16,494 nt of DNA, taken from Stramonita haemastoma (Eukaryota; Mollusca; Gastropoda; Neogastropoda; Muricidae). Both the position numbers and the translations under genes were made by a program. The notes under the pieces are model-generated. The model had not been told where the DNA came from. It saw only the letters and a program-made list of their open reading frames with translations, and did not search any database. Where the stretch lies: positions 1 to 16,494 of the forward strand of contig JASPKP010005083.1 in NCBI GenBank assembly GCA_030674155.1. Reading direction: 5' to 3'. Positions 15,526 through 16,494 of this stretch are shown piece after piece (the stretch's first letter is position 1; every line of letters starts with the position of its first letter).

Positions 15526-16494
15526 CGCCCAAAATTAAAAAAAGGCCCTTAAAATAACCCAAATTTAATCCAAAAATACTGACCACTACCAAACAACAGA
15601 GAATTAAAAATTTCTTCCCTCAAAAAGGGAAAAAAGCAAAAAAAAAAAGTGTCTAAGTTGGGAGGCTACAAAATATTAAAAAGAAAACCCCCAAAAAAAA
15701 ATTGGGGAAACCTTTTGCTGTCAATTAAAAGGCAGGCCTTCTCCCTAGATTTTTTTTTGCCCAGGCCCAATTAAAAATCTCTTGAAGTGGAAAATCCCTT
15801 GGGCCCATTCAGGAAAGAACATTGTTTGGGAATAATCTAACCCCCTTTTTTAAAAAACAGTTTTCCCCAAGTTTATTTAAAATTTTGAAGAAAAAAATTA
15901 GATGGACAAAATGTAAGGGGCCCGGGGATGTTCCGATAAAACCCCCATTTGGGTGGGTTGTTTTTTTATTCATGCCCAAAATTAATTTTTACTTTTATTA
16001 TTTTGTCCCGTATGTTTGGGCTTTTTGTTTTTAAATTTTTCTTTGGGGTTTATTTAATCTTGCATTGGGGAGGTTTTGTTTTTAAATTAAATTTTCAGGT
16101 TTTTTTCTTTTTAAAAAGGGTTGTACTTTTAATGTTCCCTTTTTTTCTTCCCCTGTACGTTTTTTTTTTGGTTTTCTTTTCCCTTAACCTGGATCCATTT
16201 ATGTTGACGTTTTTGTTTTTGCTTTGGTTTTACTTCTCCTTTTTTTATGAATTTTTGGGCCCTCCCGCGTGTTGGGTTAAAAAACTTATAAAAATTTTTA
16301 TAGGGTTTTAAAATTTTTTCAGGCTGTTTAAATGTCAAACTTTGAAAAGTTTTTTCTAAAGGTTGCGATTAAATTTTTTAAATTTGATTTGAATGCCTTT
16401 AACCCGGGGTGGATTGTTTTCTTTTTTCAGAATTTTACATAAACCTTTAAAAAAAGTCCTGAGTCTTTTAAATTTTTTTAGTTTTAAATTTTTT
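15526..16494. other. Low-complexity stretch, no gene recognised
   Basis: 15526-15900 is A-rich and mixed. 15905-16494 is T/G-rich with long T-runs and few C outside short runs. The Phe/Leu-rich plus-strand frame of 120 codons at 15949-16311 is what T-runs translate to. It has no motif or codon pattern of a real membrane protein and is not called. Confidence 0.55.

Noticed and set aside
15949..16311. Plus-strand hydrophobic frame of 120 codons, possible membrane protein
   Set aside because: Phe/Leu/Val content follows from T-runs; no start context, motif or charge pattern.

Overview
This window looks like repeat-rich, non-coding nuclear DNA from an invertebrate animal, most likely a mollusc. 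The main evidence is a family of tRNA-headed SINE-like elements carrying the body motif GGATGAGAC / TTTAAACCG / GGGGGGAACAGATGAC. From memory, this body and the separate GGCGACGCGCTCTCC tail are familiar from mollusc genomes; no database was searched. Long CA and CT microsatellites, A-rich tails and the absence of bacterial-style gene packing agree with this. Homopolymer runs of all four bases are inflated almost everywhere, and copies of one element differ mostly in run length. The window may therefore be a poorly polished long-read contig, so reading frames cannot be trusted.

Layout. 1-840: T-rich and low-complexity DNA. 845-1785: two adjacent SINE copies, the second apparently joined to another SINE type. 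1785-3590: A/C-rich and simple sequence with one 5'-truncated SINE. 3590-3840: a SINE body preceded by a CA array. 3920-6690: a direct duplication of about 1.2 kb repeated at about 1.5 kb spacing, each unit preceded by a CT-rich tract. 6690-9740: A/C-rich DNA with a GA tract and the longest CA array. 9742-9963 (minus): the only stretch that reads like possible protein-coding sequence, unidentified. 10550-10840: a tandem repeat of about 110 bp. 11380-15525: a dense head-to-tail cluster of about nine full or partial SINE copies, interrupted by CA arrays. 15525-16494: T/G-rich low-complexity DNA.

Function. No convincing protein-coding gene, rRNA, functional tRNA, CRISPR array or operon is visible. 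The activity recorded here is retroposition: RNA polymerase III-type A and B boxes survive in several SINE heads. All thirteen or so recognised copies lie on the plus strand, which is the most striking large-scale pattern. No new biological system is supported. The most useful leads are the one-orientation SINE array, the composite SINE at 1316-1785, the 1.5 kb tandem duplication and the minus-strand candidate exon.
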